From contig JAZPXL010000057.1 in the NCBI GenBank assembly GCA_045543615.1, positions 1 through 64,000 of the forward strand: 64,000 nucleotides of DNA, written 5' to 3'. Numbering within the stretch: the stretch's first letter is position 1; each line of letters begins with the position of its first letter. This DNA comes from CAG-390 sp045543615 (GTDB lineage Bacteria; Bacillota; Clostridia; Oscillospirales; CAG-272). Made by a program: the position numbers and the translations under genes. Shown here in pieces: positions 61,663-64,000 of the stretch. Under the pieces are notes generated by a model that worked only from the letters and a program-made list of their open reading frames with translations, was not told where the DNA came from and searched no databases.

Positions 61663-61745
61663 TGGTGCACCTGACAGGGGTCGAACCTGCACGAATTAAC
61701 ACAAGATCCTAAATCTTGCGCGTCTGCCAATTCCGCCACAGGTGC
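61663..61745 (-). tRNA. tRNA-Leu (anticodon UAG)
   Basis: The 83-nt gene folds as a class II tRNA: acceptor GCACCTG with CAGGTGC, discriminator A and encoded CCA, D-loop with TTGG, anticodon stem CAAGA/TCTTG with loop TTTAGGA (anticodon TAG), a long variable arm, and T-loop TTCGACC. It reads CUN leucine codons. Confidence 0.97.
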
Positions 61746-61940
61746 AAAACAAACTATATTAATATATTATAACTATTGTATATTCGCTTTCAAAGAAAGA
61801 AATCCTTGACACCTGTGGTGGAATTGTTTCCGCACACAGGTGCAAAACAAACTATATTAATATATTATAACTATTGTATATTCGCTTTCAAAGAAAGAAA
61901 TCCTTGACACCTGTGGTGGAATGTTTACGCACACAGGTGC
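61746..61940 (-). repeat. Two tandem 97-98 bp repeats upstream of tRNA-Leu
   Basis: Units 61746-61843 and 61844-61940 are almost identical. On the minus strand each has GCACCTGTG...CACAGGTGTCA, a hairpin copying the tRNA acceptor stem, then a TTGAAA-16-TATAAT promoter (61793-61766 and 61891-61864). Confidence 0.9.
61766..61793 (-). promoter_or_regulatory. Proximal promoter of tRNA-Leu
   Basis: On the minus strand TTGAAA (61793-61788) and TATAAT (61771-61766) are 16 bp apart, about 20 bases before the tRNA. A copy lies 98 bp upstream. Confidence 0.7.
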
Positions 61941-61955
61941 AAATATACCTGCATT

Positions 61956-61984
61956 ATTGTATCACATAACGCTACAATTGTCAA
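61956..61984 (-). promoter_or_regulatory. Distal promoter of the tRNA-Leu locus
   Basis: On the minus strand TTGACA (61984-61979) and TACAAT (61961-61956) are 17 bp apart, just before the first acceptor-stem hairpin. Confidence 0.8.
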
Positions 61985-62011
61985 GAGTGCATTTATAATC
62001 TTCTCAATGCT

Positions 62012-62048
62012 TACCCCACCACGCCGTTTATTCAGAGTGGTGGGGGTA
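62012..62048. terminator. Hairpin downstream of the PAP2 gene
   Basis: An 11-bp stem TACCCCACCAC/GTGGTGGGGGTA (62012-62022 with 62037-62048) lies 27 bp past the PAP2 stop. No T-run follows on the minus strand, so it may be an RNA 3'-end protector or a weak terminator. Confidence 0.45.
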
Positions 62049-62074
62049 TATGTATTAATTCAAGGCTGTCAATA

Positions 62075-62725
62075 TTACTCCTCAGAGGCAGTGACTTCTT
62101 CCTTTGCCTCAACTGTGACAGTTTTCTTTGCTTCTATCTTTGCTTCAATCTTCTTCCACACGAAGTTGACAAGGAAGTATGCTCCGATGGCAATTCCTAT
62201 TCCAAGGAAGAGTGAAACTATAACGTCGCTTGGGTAATGAACATAGAGATAGAGTCTTGAGAACGCAATCAAAGCTGCAAGCACAAGGGCAGGGATGCCC
62301 CATTTGCGTCTGTACATAAATATCGCCATAGCTCCCTCAAATGACGCAAGCGTGTGACCTGAGGGGAAGGAATAATCGTGTTGCTTTTCGATAAGCAGCT
62401 CAAGCCCTTCTTTTGCAAGATAGAAATACTGATTGAGTCTTTCGGGGTTGTTGGGGTCACAAAAATCGTAAGGTCTGATTCTCGCCACAAGTGGTTTCAG
62501 CGTAACATTTACTACAAGCGCACCAAAAAGAAGCGATACTCCCATACAAATACCCATCTTTCTCGTTTTCTTAAAGCACAGAAAGATTACTGCCAGAGCT
62601 ATCCAGAACCAGCCACCATTTGCAAGGAAAGTGACTATCGGGAAAAAGACATCGAGGAATGCGCATCTGAGGTGATCGTTTATGAAGTTCAGTATTGAAT
62701 AATCAAATTCATATATTGCTTCCAT
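62075..62725 (-). CDS. PAP2-family membrane phosphatase
   Basis: The 216-residue product has five to six membrane spans and all three PAP2 motifs: KPLVARIRP, SFPSGH and SRLYLYVHYPSD. Such enzymes act on undecaprenyl pyrophosphate or phosphatidate at the outer face. The Lys/Glu-rich cytoplasmic tail (EAKIEAKKTVTVEAKEE) is unusual. AAAGGA precedes ATG 62725. Confidence 0.93.
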   Translation of the reverse strand: MEAIYEFDYSILNFINDHLRCAFLDVFFPIVTFLANGGWFWIALAVIFLCFKKTRKMGICMGVSLLFGALVVNVTLKPLVARIRPYDFCDPNNPERLNQYFYLAKEGLELLIEKQHDYSFPSGHTLASFEGAMAIFMYRRKWGIPALVLAALIAFSRLYLYVHYPSDVIVSLFLGIGIAIGAYFLVNFVWKKIEAKIEAKKTVTVEAKEEVTASEE

Positions 62726-62755
62726 TTATCCTTTGTCCTCCACTTATTTTTCTAT

Positions 62756-62784
62756 ATTATATCATATTAAACTCAACTTGGCAA
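62756..62784 (-). promoter_or_regulatory. Promoter of the PAP2 gene
   Basis: On the minus strand TTGCCA (62784-62779) and TATAAT (62761-62756) are 17 bp apart, about 30 bases before ATG 62725. Confidence 0.78.
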
Positions 62785-62828
62785 GTGTCCGATGAATTTT
62801 TTAATATAAAATATATATCCTAAGAGCG

Positions 62829-62857
62829 TTGACATTAACTCTCGCTTGATGTATAAT
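62829..62857 (+). promoter_or_regulatory. Promoter of the ferredoxin/ASKHA-domain gene
   Basis: A perfect TTGACA (62829-62834) and TATAAT (62852-62857) are 17 bp apart, about 27 bases before ATG 62885. Confidence 0.9.
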
Positions 62858-62884
62858 TGTCTTATAAATCTGTGGAGGTGTGGG

Positions 62885-64000
62885 ATGCTTACAGTTACCC
62901 TTTCTATCAACAACAGCCTCTCGCGCCTCTCTGCGCACGAGGGCGAGAACCTGCTTTCTCTGCTTCTTAGAAATCAAATTGAAATATCCACCTGCTCAAA
63001 CAAAAGCTGTGGTAAATGCCGTGTACGATTGCTCCGTGGCAAAGTATCGGGTGACGAGGTTGTCGACGGAACTGTGCGCGCCTGTCACGCAAGCATCCTC
63101 ACCGATATAGAGATCGCCCCACTCACCTCGCAATCTTTCACAAGAGCTATACGCTCTGCAACGGGCAAAAACACTTCAAGTGCTGTTCTTGGTGTTGTGG
63201 TCGACGTTGGAACCACAACGCTTGTAGCACGCTCCTATGATATGACGGACGGCTCTGTTATCTTTGAAGCTTCAGAGAAAAACCCCGGAGGTGCATTTGG
63301 TGCTGACGTTATTTCGAGGATTGGCGCGGCAGGCGATCACTTTCTGTCTATGCGATCCTCTCTGCTCTCTTCGCTCTCCCAACTGATTGTATCGGTTTGC
63401 GCAGGCGTCTCACCCGTCCGTGTCATAATTTCTGCCAACACGGTTATGCAGTATTTTCTGCTCGGCAAAGATGTAACTCCACTTGGCGTCCATCCACTCC
63501 CGACAGTAGACAATACACACAAGGCTCTATCCCCAAATCATCTCTCGCTCGATAGCCTTTGCAAGGTGTTGGTAATCCCACCAGTCTCTGCATTTGTAGG
63601 TGGTGACATTGTAAGCGGTATGCTCTCTCTTGACTTTGATCGTAGAGGTGATAGCGTTCTTCTTTGCGATATCGGAACTAACGGAGAGCTTGCCTATCTG
63701 TCGGATGGCGAGATCAAAACAGCCTCTGCCGCCGCAGGCCCTGCATTTGAGGGTGGAGGTCTTGAATGTGGAATGGCTCATATAAATGGTGCTATCGACC
63801 ACGTATGGCGTGAGGGCAACGACATTTCGTTCTCAACTGTTGGAGGTGGCGCACCTGTCGGTATTTGCGGAAGTGGCGTTGTCGATGCCATAGCCCTGCT
63901 TTTCTCGTCAGGTATCATTCGCAAAGACGGAAGCTTTTGTGACAAAAGCGAGATGCCAAGCTCGCTTGCACCTCGCATTCGTAACTCAAGGTTTTATATC
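62885..64000 (+). CDS. 2Fe-2S ferredoxin/ASKHA-domain protein (RACo-like, DUF4445), 3' end cut off
   Basis: The frame is open from ATG 62885 (GGAGG upstream) to the window edge, 372 codons. It starts with a plant-type 2Fe-2S ferredoxin domain (TCSNKSCGKCRVRL, later RACHAS) and continues as an actin/Hsp70-fold ATPase (VVVDVGTTTLVARSYDMTDG, PGGAFGADVISRIGA, ISANTVMQYFLLG, VGGDIVSGML, LCDIGTNGELAYL, GPAFEGGGLECGM, GICGSGVVDAIA). This is the layout of reductive activators of corrinoid methyltransferases. The ferredoxin part is short. Its methyltransferase partner is not in the window. Confidence 0.92.
   Translation, partial: MLTVTLSINNSLSRLSAHEGENLLSLLLRNQIEISTCSNKSCGKCRVRLLRGKVSGDEVVDGTVRACHASILTDIEIAPLTSQSFTRAIRSATGKNTSSAVLGVVVDVGTTTLVARSYDMTDGSVIFEASEKNPGGAFGADVISRIGAAGDHFLSMRSSLLSSLSQLIVSVCAGVSPVRVIISANTVMQYFLLGKDVTPLGVHPLPTVDNTHKALSPNHLSLDSLCKVLVIPPVSAFVGGDIVSGMLSLDFDRRGDSVLLCDIGTNGELAYLSDGEIKTASAAAGPAFEGGGLECGMAHINGAIDHVWREGNDISFSTVGGGAPVGICGSGVVDAIALLFSSGIIRKDGSFCDKSEMPSSLAPRIRNSRFYI

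Noticed and set aside
61551..61739. A 62-codon minus-strand frame beginning MAELADAQDLGSCV
   Set aside because: It is the translation of the tRNA-Leu gene and its flank, a well-known false protein call.
1..64000. CRISPR array, insertion sequence or prophage
   Set aside because: No regularly spaced 25-40 bp repeats, transposase, integrase or phage structural gene was seen; the tRNA-linked repeats have 97-173 bp periods and no cas genes.

Overview
The window looks like chromosomal DNA of a spore-forming Clostridia member (Oscillospiraceae- or Christensenellales-like, probably a gut anaerobe). The evidence is a Spo0A, a SpoIIGA/pro-sigma-E pair, a YtfJ/GerW-type protein, Firmicutes-style housekeeping order (rpoD-dnaG; nadD-yqeK-LCP-rsfS-leuS; ftsY-smc-rnc-plsX; scpA-scpB), AGGAGG ribosome-binding sites, and many TTGACA-17-TATAAT promoters. 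No insertion sequence, phage, CRISPR or rRNA gene was seen.

Layout. 1-5.3 kb: two paralogous endonuclease/exonuclease/phosphatase lipoproteins flank a DUF421-DUF4363 pair. 5.3-8.6 kb: a thiamin salvage operon (thiM-thiE-HAD-thiD) under a TPP riboswitch with its own terminator. 8.8-12.2 kb: an MFS transporter and an orphan ABC substrate-binding lipoprotein. 12.4-20.6 kb: rpoD, dnaG, YigZ, HflX, L31, sigma-E/SpoIIGA, HIT and S21. 20.7-40.6 kb: a long minus-strand series covering translation (leuS, rsfS, trmFO, RNA methyltransferase, rnc, yhbY), NAD and nucleotide housekeeping (nadD, yqeK, rdgB), lipid synthesis (plsX), secretion (ftsY) and DNA handling (smc, topA, dprA). 40.7-42.1 kb: infC-rpmI-rplT behind an L20-type attenuator, with infC apparently starting at AUA. 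42.2-43.6 kb: a GH25 lysozyme lipoprotein with a structured leader. 43.9-52.8 kb: a plus-strand series lon-engB-M50 protease-scpA-scpB-DUF2953-ytfJ-carboxypeptidase-rluB-unknown. 53.0 kb: spo0A. 53.9-57.6 kb: a degenerate PHP/CpsB-like protein, MoxR ATPase, DUF58 and a DUF4129-like membrane protein. 57.9-61.2 kb: a BspA-type leucine-rich-repeat lipoprotein. 61.3-62.0 kb: a tRNA-Leu(UAG) gene set among tandem duplications that carry truncated tRNA-like copies. 62.1-64 kb: a PAP2 phosphatase and the start of a ferredoxin/ASKHA-domain protein that runs off the window.

The most unusual signals are the tRNA-Leu neighbourhood (two 97-98 bp repeats with acceptor-stem minihelices upstream, two 172-173 bp repeats with CCA-ending 50-52 nt tRNA-like sequences downstream), the unexplained terminator-containing leader of the GH25 gene, the metal-ligand-less PHP protein joined to a MoxR/DUF58 cluster, and the phased repeats over the spo0A promoter. 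All identities come from reading sequence motifs; no database search was run.
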